Positions 8,946-18,139 of a stretch of 43,420 bases of DNA are shown here, in pieces. Position numbers and translations under genes: made by a program. The number at the start of each line of letters is the position of its first letter. Positions within the stretch are counted from its first letter, which is position 1. The stretch is from Campylobacteraceae bacterium (GTDB lineage: Bacteria > Campylobacterota > Campylobacteria > Campylobacterales > Sulfurospirillaceae). Under the pieces are notes generated by a model. It saw only the letters and a list, made by a program, of their open reading frames with translations, had not been told where the DNA came from and did no database searches. The DNA is taken from NCBI GenBank assembly GCA_027050775.1, contig JALUBH010000027.1, forward strand, positions 207,640 to 251,059, written 5' to 3'.

Positions 8946-11399
8946 CTAAACATTTGTAACTTTAGGCATCAAATGTGCTTGATTTGGCACAATTTCACCT
9001 TCCGCTTTTTTGATAGCCACTAAAACTGTATTTGCCGCACAAGATTGTGATGCTTGAGATGTAGGTCTTGAAGAAGTAAGAACATTTGGTTGTCCGCTAT
9101 TTCCTCTGCTGCCCTCTTTCATAGGATCTTGTGGACTATACCATGTTCCCTCTTCGATAGCCACAACGCCTTCTCTAATATCATCAGTCACAACAGCACC
9201 CACCAGTAATCTTCCTCTATCATTATATACTTCCACCAAATCACCACTGGAAATTCCATATTTTTTGGCATCTTTTGGATTAATTCTCATAGGTTCTCTA
9301 CCTTTGATTTTGTAAATTTCTGCTATCCAAGTATTGTCAAGCTGGGAGTGTTTTCTATATGTTGCATGTGGAGAAAGCAGATGTAGTGGGTATTTTTCAG
9401 TAAGTTTACTTCCCAGCCACTCAGCCGGCTCAAACCATGTAACATGTCCTTTAAAATCTTTATAACCAAAATCAGCAAATTTTTGACAGAAAATCTGAAT
9501 CTTTCCACTTTTGGTTTTTAGTGGATTTTTAACAGGATTCTTTCTAAAATCACCTTGTCTAACATATTTATATGCCTCTTGTGGTATTTTGTATCTAACC
9601 GAACCTTGCTCCCAGAATTTTTCAAAGCTTGTTGATTTGGCCGCATCCGAGCTTTCATAAAAAGCTTTTATGTGTTCCGTTGCAGTTTTGCCATCAGTGA
9701 ATTTTTTATACTGTTTTTCACCAAACTCTTTTGCCAAAAGTGAATAAATCTCATAATCATCTTTTGCCTCATAAGGATTATCCACCACTTTTCTCATAGC
9801 AAAAATCCTATCTCCGGAGTAACTTCCACTAAGCAAACTTATATCATCTCTTTCCAAAATATTTGTAGCAGGCAAAACTATATCCGCCATTTTAGCAGTC
9901 GGTGTCCACCAAGGATCTTGAACTATTAGTGTATCTAATTTTTTTATTCCTTTGATTAGTTCATTTATATTTTGTTGATGGCCTACATTGTTTGCTCCTG
10001 CTACATACATCAATTTGATGTGTGGCAGTTTTAATTTTTCACCCATAAAATTTATGACTTTACCAGGATTTAAAAGTGTCTCATTTATCCTAGAAGCAGG
10101 TATGATTGCTTGAACTCTATTTCTTCCTTGAGAAAATCCTCCAGGTCCTGTTTTGCCGGCACTTGCTTGTCCTCCTCCACCGTAGTGAAGTGAAAAACCA
10201 AATCCCCCACCAGGGAGTCCAACTTGTCCTATCATAGAAGCCAAAGTGATTATACCCCACTGAACCTGCTCTCCATGTTGAGCTCTTTGCATTGCCCAGT
10301 TTCCTGCAATCAAAGTTCTATGAGATACAAACAAATCTGCTAACCATTTGATTTTAGAAGCAGGAACTTCAGTAATCTTTGCTGCCCACTCCGGTGTTTT
10401 TGCAACACCATCTGTTTTTCCCAAAAGATATGGTAGAAATTTTTCAAATCCATCTGTATATTTTTTGATAAAATCGGCATCATATTTTTTAGTTACATAT
10501 AGGTAGTTCATCATACCAAGCATCAAAGCAACATCTGTATTTGGTCGGATATGGATACACTCTGCATCAAACATCTTTGCAGTTTCAGTCTTAATAGGAT
10601 CAATAGATATAAATTTCATACCTGATTTTTTATACTTCAAAAAATACTCATCATTCTTACGGTTTGCAACTGCAAAGTCTATTTTGTTTGTCTTAAAAAG
10701 ATCAGCTCCCCACATGACATAAACTTGGGTATTTGGAAGGATTTGTTCATGTGCAGTCTGAAGAGAATAAACCTCTATATCACCTACGATATCAGGATTT
10801 GTACGAAGTGCGGCTCCAACACTGAAATCTCCATCTATATTTACGGAACCACCTTTTACTATATTAAAAAATCTACCCGCTAGTGTTGGACAATAATTAA
10901 CCAAACCAGGATGTGCCCAACCGTCTGTTGTGCCATTATATATACTATCTCTAGGTGTGTCTTTGAGTTTTTTGGCAACTAATTTTAGAGCTTTTTTCCA
11001 ACTTACTCTAACAAACTCCTCTTTGCCTCTAAGGTCTTTGTTATTTGGCTTGCCTTCTAGGAAAGATTTTCTAACACAAGGATATTTTACACGGGAATTA
11101 GAGTAGTTTCTATCCACTAATGCTTTCATCATACCGGGTCTGCTGTCTTTCCCCTCTACGGTATTGTATTTTTTATTCCAACTCCATAGCGGCATTTTAC
11201 CAGGACTAGTATCTCTCTCTTGTGCCTCTAAGCTTATGATTTTGCCGTCTTGCACGTAGGCATAAAATGCACCAAAATGGCTAGCACTTGGGATTTTTTT
11301 CACTGGTGAAAAAAGCTCTGTTGCACCAACCGAGCTAGCACTCAAAGCTGCCGTAGCAGCAACACTCCCTTGTAAAAATTTTCTTCTTGTAATACTCAT
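8946..11399 (-). CDS. TorA-like periplasmic molybdopterin S-/N-oxide reductase
   Basis: Catalytic subunit of the DMSO reductase superfamily, predicted to reduce TMAO, DMSO or biotin sulfoxide in the periplasm. The ATG at 11399 is chosen over an upstream in-frame start because AAAGGATG precedes it and it places a Tat signal (SITRRKFLQG) at the N-terminus; the mature protein is about 817 residues long. There is no N-terminal Cys cluster, so no Fe-S centre, as in TorA/BisC. S193 in GDFSVGAAL aligns with the molybdenum-ligating Ser of TorA/DorA. The C-terminal molybdopterin domain has LSPHATYRKHSQLDN and GTWYSP. A probable OmpR-type operator and -10 box lie upstream and the electron-donor cytochrome gene downstream. 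Exact substrate is not determinable. Confidence 0.88.
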   Translation of the reverse strand: MSITRRKFLQGSVAATAALSASSVGATELFSPVKKIPSASHFGAFYAYVQDGKIISLEAQERDTSPGKMPLWSWNKKYNTVEGKDSRPGMMKALVDRNYSNSRVKYPCVRKSFLEGKPNNKDLRGKEEFVRVSWKKALKLVAKKLKDTPRDSIYNGTTDGWAHPGLVNYCPTLAGRFFNIVKGGSVNIDGDFSVGAALRTNPDIVGDIEVYSLQTAHEQILPNTQVYVMWGADLFKTNKIDFAVANRKNDEYFLKYKKSGMKFISIDPIKTETAKMFDAECIHIRPNTDVALMLGMMNYLYVTKKYDADFIKKYTDGFEKFLPYLLGKTDGVAKTPEWAAKITEVPASKIKWLADLFVSHRTLIAGNWAMQRAQHGEQVQWGIITLASMIGQVGLPGGGFGFSLHYGGGGQASAGKTGPGGFSQGRNRVQAIIPASRINETLLNPGKVINFMGEKLKLPHIKLMYVAGANNVGHQQNINELIKGIKKLDTLIVQDPWWTPTAKMADIVLPATNILERDDISLLSGSYSGDRIFAMRKVVDNPYEAKDDYEIYSLLAKEFGEKQYKKFTDGKTATEHIKAFYESSDAAKSTSFEKFWEQGSVRYKIPQEAYKYVRQGDFRKNPVKNPLKTKSGKIQIFCQKFADFGYKDFKGHVTWFEPAEWLGSKLTEKYPLHLLSPHATYRKHSQLDNTWIAEIYKIKGREPMRINPKDAKKYGISSGDLVEVYNDRGRLLVGAVVTDDIREGVVAIEEGTWYSPQDPMKEGSRGNSGQPNVLTSSRPTSQASQSCAANTVLVAIKKAEGEIVPNQAHLMPKVTNV

Positions 11400-11430
11400 T
11401 TTGCATCCTTTTTGATATTTGTTAATAAGA

Positions 11431-11462
11431 AGTATAAAATAAAAAAGAGGCAAAAAAGAGGC
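11431..11462 (-). promoter_or_regulatory. Tandem 11-bp repeat and -10 box upstream of the TorA-like gene
   Basis: AAAAAAGAGGC occurs twice head to tail (11441-11451 and 11452-11462, + strand reading), period 11. Reading on the minus strand the repeats end 4 bases before TATACT (11431-11436), so they cover the -35 region, and no good -35 hexamer is present. This is the geometry of an activator-dependent promoter with an OmpR-type regulator bound next to polymerase. Function is inferred. Confidence 0.5.
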
Positions 11463-11467
11463 AAAAA

Positions 11468-12205
11468 TTATATTAGTTTCACTATCATTTTAATCGCTAT
11501 AAGATACAAGACTATACCTATTAATTTTTTTACTTGTGATTGTGACAGTTTAAAGTGCATTATCTTTCCACCAAGATATCCACCTATCAGTGCTGCCGCT
11601 GTTACATCCGCTAGTAAAAACCAGTCCATCTTGACAAATTGAAGATATGTGATAAATGCACCAAGAGATGAAAATGGAATGACAAAACTAACACCATAAG
11701 CTGCTTTTTTTGCATCAAAACCAAGAAGAATCAAAAGTGGCATTATCAGTGCTCCTCCACCGACTCCTAGCATTCCTGATATGAGTCCGACACTTATCCC
11801 TATCGCATATAAAACCCATGTTTTTGTGTAGCTTGTCTTGGCTTCTCTTTTGTAAAACAGCATCAAAGTTGCGCTTATAAGTAAAAAAGATATCAGCATC
11901 CACATCAAAATTTTATGATCAACAAACTGTGAAAGGTAAGCTCCAATAGGAGTTGAAACTAAAACGGCAATCACCAAAGGTAAAACAAATTTAAAATCAA
12001 GCACACCTCTGTAGAAATTCATCACACTTGCACTAAAAGTGGAAGATGTGTTGACAAACAGCGCTAATGCTCGGGAGAGATTAAAACTCTGCCCAAGCAT
12101 AGGAAATATAGAGACTAATGCTATCGCACTTCCAACGCCACCCATCGCAAAAAAGGTCGAGAAAAACAGTGTAATAGCAAAGTATAGTACATAATCATAC
12201 ATCAT
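11468..12205 (-). CDS. TSUP-family transporter (TauE/SafE-like sulfite exporter)
   Basis: Inner-membrane protein of 245 residues with about eight hydrophobic segments. The family signature is visible twice, in GVGSAIALVSIFPMLG near residue 23 and GMLGVGGGALIMPLLILLG near residue 145. Members export sulfite, sulfoacetate or related organic sulfur anions. The first ATG immediately follows the TAG stop of the rhodanese gene (TAGATG), with AGGATAG as SD, so translation is coupled to rhodanese. That pairing suggests removal of a sulfur product. The permeant ion is not known. Confidence 0.85.
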   Translation of the reverse strand: MMYDYVLYFAITLFFSTFFAMGGVGSAIALVSIFPMLGQSFNLSRALALFVNTSSTFSASVMNFYRGVLDFKFVLPLVIAVLVSTPIGAYLSQFVDHKILMWMLISFLLISATLMLFYKREAKTSYTKTWVLYAIGISVGLISGMLGVGGGALIMPLLILLGFDAKKAAYGVSFVIPFSSLGAFITYLQFVKMDWFLLADVTAAALIGGYLGGKIMHFKLSQSQVKKLIGIVLYLIAIKMIVKLI

Positions 12206-12571
12206 CTATCCTAATTTTATATCTTTAGCCTTACCGCCTTTTAGTCTTTCCATCAAAGCTAACAATCCGCCATTTAGTGTTTTGGCATCGTATCCTTTAA
12301 ATCTCAGATAATCTTTTGCCATGCTCGCTCTGTATTCCATAGGACATGCACATACTATAGCTTTATCTTTTGGAAGTTCGTCTAGTCTATCAGGTAGTTC
12401 ATTATATGGAATTTTTGTAGCAAAACTAAGTCCCCATACTTTTGTTTCAAAAGGATATCTAATATCCAATAAAATTGCTTTATCGTCATTAAACATCTCT
12501 ATCATCTTTTCTAGATCCACTTTCATAGGCGGAACATCTTTCATTACCGTATTTCTTACCATTTCATCCAT
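12206..12571 (-). CDS. Single-domain rhodanese-like protein
   Basis: Small cytoplasmic sulfurtransferase-like protein of about 121 residues. It has the rhodanese order: ILLDIRYPFETKVWG, IPYNELPDRLDELPKDK, then the loop in VCACPMEYRASMA and LNGGLLALMERLKGG. The loop holds two Cys (CAC) followed by PMEYR; the second is the best candidate nucleophile. ATG at 12571 is preferred to an ATG at 12586 because GGAG lies 9 bases before it; the longer form would add five residues. It overlaps the end of the 67-aa gene by 8 bases and abuts the TauE-like exporter. Confidence 0.82.
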   Translation of the reverse strand: MDEMVRNTVMKDVPPMKVDLEKMIEMFNDDKAILLDIRYPFETKVWGLSFATKIPYNELPDRLDELPKDKAIVCACPMEYRASMAKDYLRFKGYDAKTLNGGLLALMERLKGGKAKDIKLG

Positions 12572-12767
12572 TTTGTTTAACTCCATTTTCTTCTTTAAGT
12601 TCGTCTAATGCCTTTTGCATCACCTCCAATATCTCAAGAGACGCTTCCTTATCATCCATCTCAGGAACACTCCAACCTTCAAAAGTCATATTCATTTTAA
12701 ATATACCTCTCATTTCCGCTCTTATCTCTTTTTTAAGTACACTTACACCTTTTTCTGTCTCATCCAT
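12564..12767 (-). CDS. Small acidic protein of unknown function
   Basis: 67-residue protein that I do not recognise. It has an N-terminal basic/acidic helix (about 10-25), a central MNMTFEGWSVPEMDD stretch and a second acidic helix (about 40-62); no Cys, no signal peptide and no membrane segment. It is supported as a real gene by a strong SD (AAAGGAG, 7 bases from the ATG), by fitting exactly between permease and rhodanese with 2-base and overlapping junctions, and by the absence of any alternative frame. It may serve the rhodanese or the transporter, but nothing in the sequence decides this. Confidence 0.72.
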   Translation of the reverse strand: MDETEKGVSVLKKEIRAEMRGIFKMNMTFEGWSVPEMDDKEASLEILEVMQKALDELKEENGVKQNG

Positions 12768-12769
12768 TT

Positions 12770-14131
12770 CTACTCCTTTATCTGTTTTAAAATTTTTCTT
12801 TTTGTGGCAAGTCTCAATGTGATTTCCAAAATATAAGAGAGCAAAAAGCCTCCTACTATGTAGTATCCAATATTTGAAATATGCTTTGATGTGTATATTA
12901 GGGCCAAAACTATCGTGATACTAAGTGAAATTATCGCAAAAGCTACAATCACCTTTGATGCACCAGTCTTTTTGATTTTTAGAAAGTGCCCGGTATGTAC
13001 AAATACATGTATAAATAGTATAAAGATAGAGCCCATAGTTGCTATCTCATTTAATTTAAAAAACAAAATCATCAAAATCAAAAGTACAGCACTCACTAAC
13101 AAACCCTCATAGCTATGCCAAACTCCTCTTTCGTACAATTCCGGTAAATCTCCATCTTTGGCCATCTGGTAGGTTATATTTGTAGTTGCATAAAGATTTG
13201 CATTTATAGATGATGAAGTAGATATGAGAGCAGCCACCGCCATGATAGTAAAACCGATTTGGCCAAACACCGGTCTTGCAGCTTCCGCCAAAGCATAATC
13301 CTGTGCTTTTACAATCTCTTTTAAAGTAAGATTTCCAAACACTGCAAAAGTGACTACGATATACAAAACCATAACAAATAAAATAGAGTATATCATCGCT
13401 TTCATCATAGTCACTTTAGGATTATCCATATCTTCTGCTGTATTTGTTATAACATTGAAGCCGGCATAGGCAAAAAAGGTCAAAGATACAGCAAAAAAGA
13501 GATTGCTGGTTGCCGGGGCATCTTTAAAAGAGAGAAGCTCTGGCTTTATATAAAAAAAGACTGTAATTGCAAATATCACTATGATAGTCAATTTTATAAT
13601 TACGATTATGTTTTCACTCTTTGCTATCAAGGAGCTTCCTGCTAAGTTTATAAAAACGAAAATTAAAAGTATAGCTATACTATATAGATTCACATAAAAT
13701 GTTGAACTATCACCAAACATGTGTGCAGCATATACGCCAAATGTTTTAGTCACCATAGCAATACCTACAATTGAAGCGATATAAAAAAGCACTGAGACAG
13801 AACCGGAAAAAACACCCTCTCCATAACACTGCACAAGATACTCTACCATTCCACCCCTGCTAGGATAGATAGCCGCTAATTTTGCCAAAGAATATCCGGC
13901 AGAGAGCGCGATAATACCGCCTAATATAAATGATACCCATACAAGATTTCCTGCGATTGCTCCAGATTCACCCAGCAAAACAAAGATACCGGCTCCAACC
14001 ATAGACCCAATACCTAAAAACATAGCACTCCATAAACCAAAAGATTTTTTTACCATTTTTTCTCCAATCTTTTCAATAACTCTTTTCCGTTTGGAGGCAA
14101 ATCTTCTTGCCATTTTTTTAAGTATGTCCAC
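12770..14131 (-). CDS. APC-superfamily amino-acid permease
   Basis: Inner-membrane transporter of 453 residues with about twelve membrane segments. The conserved segment-1 motif GIGSMVGAGIFVLLG (about 41-55) and the segment-6 region FFAVSLTFFAYAGFNVITNTAEDMDNPK are classic for the amino acid-polyamine-organocation superfamily. The start is GTG, with AAGGAG 8 bases upstream; the first 28 residues are unusually basic (KKMARRFASKRKR) and precede the first membrane segment. It starts 5 bases after the EI24-type gene. Substrate is unknown; the context with an efflux pump and a sulfur exporter would fit an amino acid or amine. Confidence 0.85.
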   Translation of the reverse strand: MDILKKMARRFASKRKRVIEKIGEKMVKKSFGLWSAMFLGIGSMVGAGIFVLLGESGAIAGNLVWVSFILGGIIALSAGYSLAKLAAIYPSRGGMVEYLVQCYGEGVFSGSVSVLFYIASIVGIAMVTKTFGVYAAHMFGDSSTFYVNLYSIAILLIFVFINLAGSSLIAKSENIIVIIKLTIIVIFAITVFFYIKPELLSFKDAPATSNLFFAVSLTFFAYAGFNVITNTAEDMDNPKVTMMKAMIYSILFVMVLYIVVTFAVFGNLTLKEIVKAQDYALAEAARPVFGQIGFTIMAVAALISTSSSINANLYATTNITYQMAKDGDLPELYERGVWHSYEGLLVSAVLLILMILFFKLNEIATMGSIFILFIHVFVHTGHFLKIKKTGASKVIVAFAIISLSITIVLALIYTSKHISNIGYYIVGGFLLSYILEITLRLATKRKILKQIKE

Positions 14132-14136
14132 ATCAC

Positions 14137-15048
14137 TTACTCCTTGGAAGTTTTTAGATAGTGAAATATAGAAATTTCACCAAAAAATGGTCCAAAAACA
14201 TTTAGAAAAGGTATAAAATTGAATATTGTGGAAATAAAACTAATAGCCCATATAGCTCTGTTCTTTTTTTTCAATATTTCCTTATCTATGTTTTTAAACA
14301 ATAAAGCACTAGTATCATATTTAAAAGTATTTCTTACTAAATATGACCATAATACAACCTGAATTATCCAATTTAAAAAGGGTATAAAAAACAGAGGAAA
14401 CAAGACTATTGAAGCTACAAAAAATAACAGAGTATCTTTTATAGTGTATTTTACTATCTTAAATTCTCTGCTATATATCATCTCATTATCAAAATATTCT
14501 CTATTTATCTCAAAAAGTACCTTTTTACTCATGACACTTACTACAAATAGCATGGAAATAATAATCGCATTATACAAAATCAAACACGCTATGAGATAAG
14601 CCATACCCTTATCAATAGTCTCAAAAGGCAGTAAATTTAGAAGTTTTAAGAACTCACCATGAAGATATGCTCCCTCAAAAAACCAAACAACTACCCAAAA
14701 AGCTACGCTACATGTAAGCGTAATAATATAAAAATAACTATACCTCTGCTGGTCTATCTTTCTTGATAATAGCGTACCAAAAAATGCAACTAAAATCGCA
14801 AAAGTGATAAGCACAACCTGCACCCAAGCGAAGATAGATATAATCTCTGCTCCATTCGAGCGAACCATTGAAAATGGTACAAGATCAAGCATAAAGCCGG
14901 ACACCGAGACAAGAGGACTCCAAAAAATGAGTCCTATAATTATCCATAATCCACTCATCAGCAGGCCACTGATGAGTGCAGTTTTTACTATATTCCACTT
15001 TATAATCATTCTAAATCCAAAAGCGATCGATTCAAAAAGGTCTAACAT
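14137..15048 (-). CDS. EI24/CysZ-like membrane protein
   Basis: Integral membrane protein of 303 residues with about six hydrophobic segments. The N-terminal AFGFRMIIKWNIVKTALISG and the C-terminal FIPFLNWIIQVVLWSYL and NFIPFLNVFGPFFGEISIFH are typical of the EI24 domain, which includes the CysZ sulfate transporter in enteric bacteria. Campylobacterota versions are of unknown function. The start follows AAGGAGTAGAAA. It begins 3 bases after the RND pump gene ends, and the next gene follows after 5, so it belongs to the TetR-led operon. Confidence 0.75.
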   Translation of the reverse strand: MLDLFESIAFGFRMIIKWNIVKTALISGLLMSGLWIIIGLIFWSPLVSVSGFMLDLVPFSMVRSNGAEIISIFAWVQVVLITFAILVAFFGTLLSRKIDQQRYSYFYIITLTCSVAFWVVVWFFEGAYLHGEFLKLLNLLPFETIDKGMAYLIACLILYNAIIISMLFVVSVMSKKVLFEINREYFDNEMIYSREFKIVKYTIKDTLLFFVASIVLFPLFFIPFLNWIIQVVLWSYLVRNTFKYDTSALLFKNIDKEILKKKNRAIWAISFISTIFNFIPFLNVFGPFFGEISIFHYLKTSKE

Positions 15049-15051
15049 TTT

Positions 15052-18000
15052 CTACTCCTTTTTTGGTTTATCTCCATCAAATATATAAGCATACATAGGT
15101 ACATAAATCAGCGTCAAGAGCGTTCCCACCAAAAGACCGCCAATCGCCACATCCGCCAAAGGACTAAGTCTTTCAAGCCCAACAGCCTCCTCTAGTGCTA
15201 TAGGAATCATACCTGCTATAGTACCAAATGCTGTCATCATAACCGGTCGAAATCTTATTGTTACACTATCTAGTGCACTTTGAAATGGGCTTTCACCTTT
15301 CTCTTTGTTTCTTTGATAAAAATCTATCAGCAAAACTGCATTTTTGATGATAATACTAAACAGAAGCAGTATTCCCAAAAGACTCGGCAAACAACTCGGC
15401 TTATTAAACAGCAGCATACTCCATGAAGCTCCTATCAAAGATAGAGGCAAAACAAGTATCATGATAAAAGCCATCCTTACTGATTTATAAATCGCTATCA
15501 AACTCATGATAAGTATGACAACACCTAAACCTATTGCTTTTAGCATTCTTGTAAAACTGTCATTTATCTGTGCTATATCTCCTGTTTGAGTTACCACAAA
15601 AGCATCTGATTTGACACTTTTAAGTGCTGCTAGAGTATCATCTGTCAGGTGCGTAACCGGTCTTTTTGCACGATATCCATTTACATCCAAAGAGTACAAC
15701 ATTTTATCTCTTTCTATCTTTGCATAAGTTAAAGATTTTTTAATTTTAGCGATACTACTAAGAGGAATCTCTCCAAATTTTGTCGAAATTGGAAGCAATT
15801 TTAGAGTCTCTAAATTTTTAGTAAACCTGTCTTTTAGGTATATCCTCACAAATTGGGTATTCATGGACTCTAAATTTGCATTTAAAGAGACTACTTCGCC
15901 TTTGATCGGTATCTGCATAGCTACATTTAGAGGCGTAATGCCATATCTTAGAGCCTTGTTTCTATCTACATCTATTGTGTATTCTGTGAAGTCTTTACCC
16001 CAACTAGTTGATACGGAAGTTAAGCCTCTGACAGTTTTCATGGCCTTCATCACTTTTTTAGAGTATTTACTCATGCCATCAAATGTAGGTGAGCTGATTC
16101 TTGAATCAACAGTTGCTTTGATGCTTGACACAGCAGTTGCACCAAAATCATAAACATCATCTTTTTTAATTCCCTGCAAATGAGATAATTTCTCCCTGAT
16201 TATATTTTCAAGTTGCCACAATGTCTTTTTTCTTTTAAATCTGTTTACAGCGTTTATGGTCATAGTAGCCTCTGTAGGCAAATTTCCACTTCCTAAACTC
16301 AAAACTCCCGGTTCACTTCCAAAAGCGATAGAGCTTCTTACTGTCCAAGGTTGCTTATTGAGCCATTTTAAAAATGGTTTTAATCTCTTCTCGGCCTCAT
16401 CAACAGTTCCATTTGCACTAAAGGCAATCTGCGCTTTGATAATACCGGTATCCATAGGAGGCATAGCATCTTTTCCGATAGTTGGCATTATATTTTTCAT
16501 ACTAAAAATCAAAAATGCTATAACACCCATGGTTAAAATCATCCTTCTAGGTATCTTCCAGCCATTGTTTGAAAATTTTATAATCCCCTCATATGGAGCT
16601 ACTAGTCTGCCTACTGTATTTTGATAAAACCACTCAAAAGCATTTTCTATTTTTGTCTTTTTAACTCCATTTTTATAGAGCCATGCTGAAAGAAGCGGTA
16701 TAAAGGTGATAGATAAAAAGTAACTGACAAGCAAAGCTGTGATAAGTGTCTCAATCAATGGCTTAAATATTTTTTGAGGGAATCCTCCGACAAACATCAA
16801 TGGAAACAAAATAGCAATAGTGGCGAGAGTACCCGCAAATACAGGACTTAAAACCTCTTTTGTTCCATTTTTTATCGCTAATTGCAGATCCTCTTTATTT
16901 TTGACTAAGTGCCTCTCTATGTTTTCCAAAACAACAACTGCATCATCCGTGAGCATTCCAAGCGCTAGTATGATAGCAGTATATATGACTATATTTAGCT
17001 CACCACCTGTTAACCATATGATTGCTATAGTCGTAAAAAACACCATAGGGATGGATAGACCTGCTGCGATGATAGCTCTAAAGTTACCCAAAAACAGCAT
17101 AATGACCAATAGAGTATATATGACAGCATCTCTTAGGGCTTCAAGCATATTTGTGTTTGCCTGTTCTATCAAATCTCTCTGGGTATCGCTTATCTCAAAT
17201 TTGATATTTGGGTATTTGACTTCTAGTTTTTTCATCTGTGCACGAGCTGCATTACTCACATCAAGCACACTGCCTCCAGGAGCTCTTTGAATTGACAAGG
17301 CTATAGAGTCTTTTCCATTTCCTATATATCCGCTTGTTCTTTTTTGATATCCCCATTTTACATCTGCTACATCTTTTAATCTAACATTTGGTTTTATCAA
17401 TAAATTTTCCAAATTTAAAATATTATCTTTTTCACCATATATCGTAACTGTATAAAAACTGTTCTTGCCCTTGATGAAACCAACCGGTATATCTTTATTT
17501 TGTGCCATAATCACTTTTGTTATATCTGCAAAATTAACACCATATTTTTTCGCTTTAAACGGGTCGATTTCTACATTTATTGCACTCTCGTATCCACCAA
17601 AAACTTCTACATTTCCTATAGCTTTATCACTCAACAGATGAGGCTTTATGAAACTATCGGCGATTTTTCTTATCTCACCTAGTGTTATAGATGAATTTTT
17701 TGGGCTAAGTGCTATAACATCGACAGGAAGCGTAAAGTCACCCGCTGTATAAATAGCCGGATTCAGACCTGCTGGAATCTTTGCTTTTGCTATATTTAGT
17801 GCATTTGCAACATCCACTGCAGCTGCATTTAGACTTTTTTTGTATCCAAATTCAGCACTGACTATAGACATATTTGCAACATTTACACTGCTGACATCTG
17901 TGACTTGACCTAGCCTTGAAAGTTCTTCCTCTATAGGCTTTGAAACTGTTGAAGCAGCTACTTTTGCTGTAGCTCCCGGTACTTTTGTGATAACCACAAT

Positions 18001-18132
18001 CTTAGGTGGATTTGCATCAGGAAAAAGGTTTTTTGGTAGCGTTGTCAAACCTACAATTCCCATGATAAAAAATCCAACAATCAGGCTATAAAGGAAATAG
18101 GGTCGTTTATAAAAATACTCAAATAACATCAT
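15052..18132 (-). CDS. RND-family efflux pump, inner-membrane permease (HAE1-like)
   Basis: 1026-residue permease with the normal RND layout of twelve membrane segments and two large periplasmic loops. The paired acidic residues of segment 4 are seen in ALGMLTDDAVVVLENIERH (HAE1/multidrug type rather than heavy-metal type), followed by PVFAGTLATIAILFPLMFVGG. The second half carries LFSIIIKNAVLLIDF and RFRPVMMTAFGTIAGMIPIAL. The start is the first of two ATG codons (MMLFEYF) behind AAAGGATGT. It is encoded 7 bases after its adaptor gene and works with the adaptor and TolC-like proteins to expel compounds across both membranes. Substrate is unknown. Confidence 0.92.
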   Translation of the reverse strand: MMLFEYFYKRPYFLYSLIVGFFIMGIVGLTTLPKNLFPDANPPKIVVITKVPGATAKVAASTVSKPIEEELSRLGQVTDVSSVNVANMSIVSAEFGYKKSLNAAAVDVANALNIAKAKIPAGLNPAIYTAGDFTLPVDVIALSPKNSSITLGEIRKIADSFIKPHLLSDKAIGNVEVFGGYESAINVEIDPFKAKKYGVNFADITKVIMAQNKDIPVGFIKGKNSFYTVTIYGEKDNILNLENLLIKPNVRLKDVADVKWGYQKRTSGYIGNGKDSIALSIQRAPGGSVLDVSNAARAQMKKLEVKYPNIKFEISDTQRDLIEQANTNMLEALRDAVIYTLLVIMLFLGNFRAIIAAGLSIPMVFFTTIAIIWLTGGELNIVIYTAIILALGMLTDDAVVVLENIERHLVKNKEDLQLAIKNGTKEVLSPVFAGTLATIAILFPLMFVGGFPQKIFKPLIETLITALLVSYFLSITFIPLLSAWLYKNGVKKTKIENAFEWFYQNTVGRLVAPYEGIIKFSNNGWKIPRRMILTMGVIAFLIFSMKNIMPTIGKDAMPPMDTGIIKAQIAFSANGTVDEAEKRLKPFLKWLNKQPWTVRSSIAFGSEPGVLSLGSGNLPTEATMTINAVNRFKRKKTLWQLENIIREKLSHLQGIKKDDVYDFGATAVSSIKATVDSRISSPTFDGMSKYSKKVMKAMKTVRGLTSVSTSWGKDFTEYTIDVDRNKALRYGITPLNVAMQIPIKGEVVSLNANLESMNTQFVRIYLKDRFTKNLETLKLLPISTKFGEIPLSSIAKIKKSLTYAKIERDKMLYSLDVNGYRAKRPVTHLTDDTLAALKSVKSDAFVVTQTGDIAQINDSFTRMLKAIGLGVVILIMSLIAIYKSVRMAFIMILVLPLSLIGASWSMLLFNKPSCLPSLLGILLLFSIIIKNAVLLIDFYQRNKEKGESPFQSALDSVTIRFRPVMMTAFGTIAGMIPIALEEAVGLERLSPLADVAIGGLLVGTLLTLIYVPMYAYIFDGDKPKKE

Positions 18133-18139
18133 ACATCCT

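Noticed and set aside
9323-9508. Short same-strand open frame inside the TorA-like gene, which might signal a frameshift
   Set aside because: The main frame runs intact through this region with conserved reductase sequence, so there is no break.
11441-11462. Tandem 11-mers as a degenerate CRISPR-like or minisatellite repeat
   Set aside because: Only two copies without spacers; an operator is the simpler explanation given the adjacent -10 box.
16820-17290. 156-codon plus-strand open frame opposite the RND pump
   Set aside because: The RND permease motifs on the minus strand cover the same bases; the plus frame has no SD or domain.
15052-18132. Calling the RND pump a copper/silver (CusA) exporter because of the copAB genes
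   Set aside because: The segment-4 TDDAVVVLENIER sequence is of the HAE1 multidrug type and the genes are 14 kb apart under a TetR repressor.
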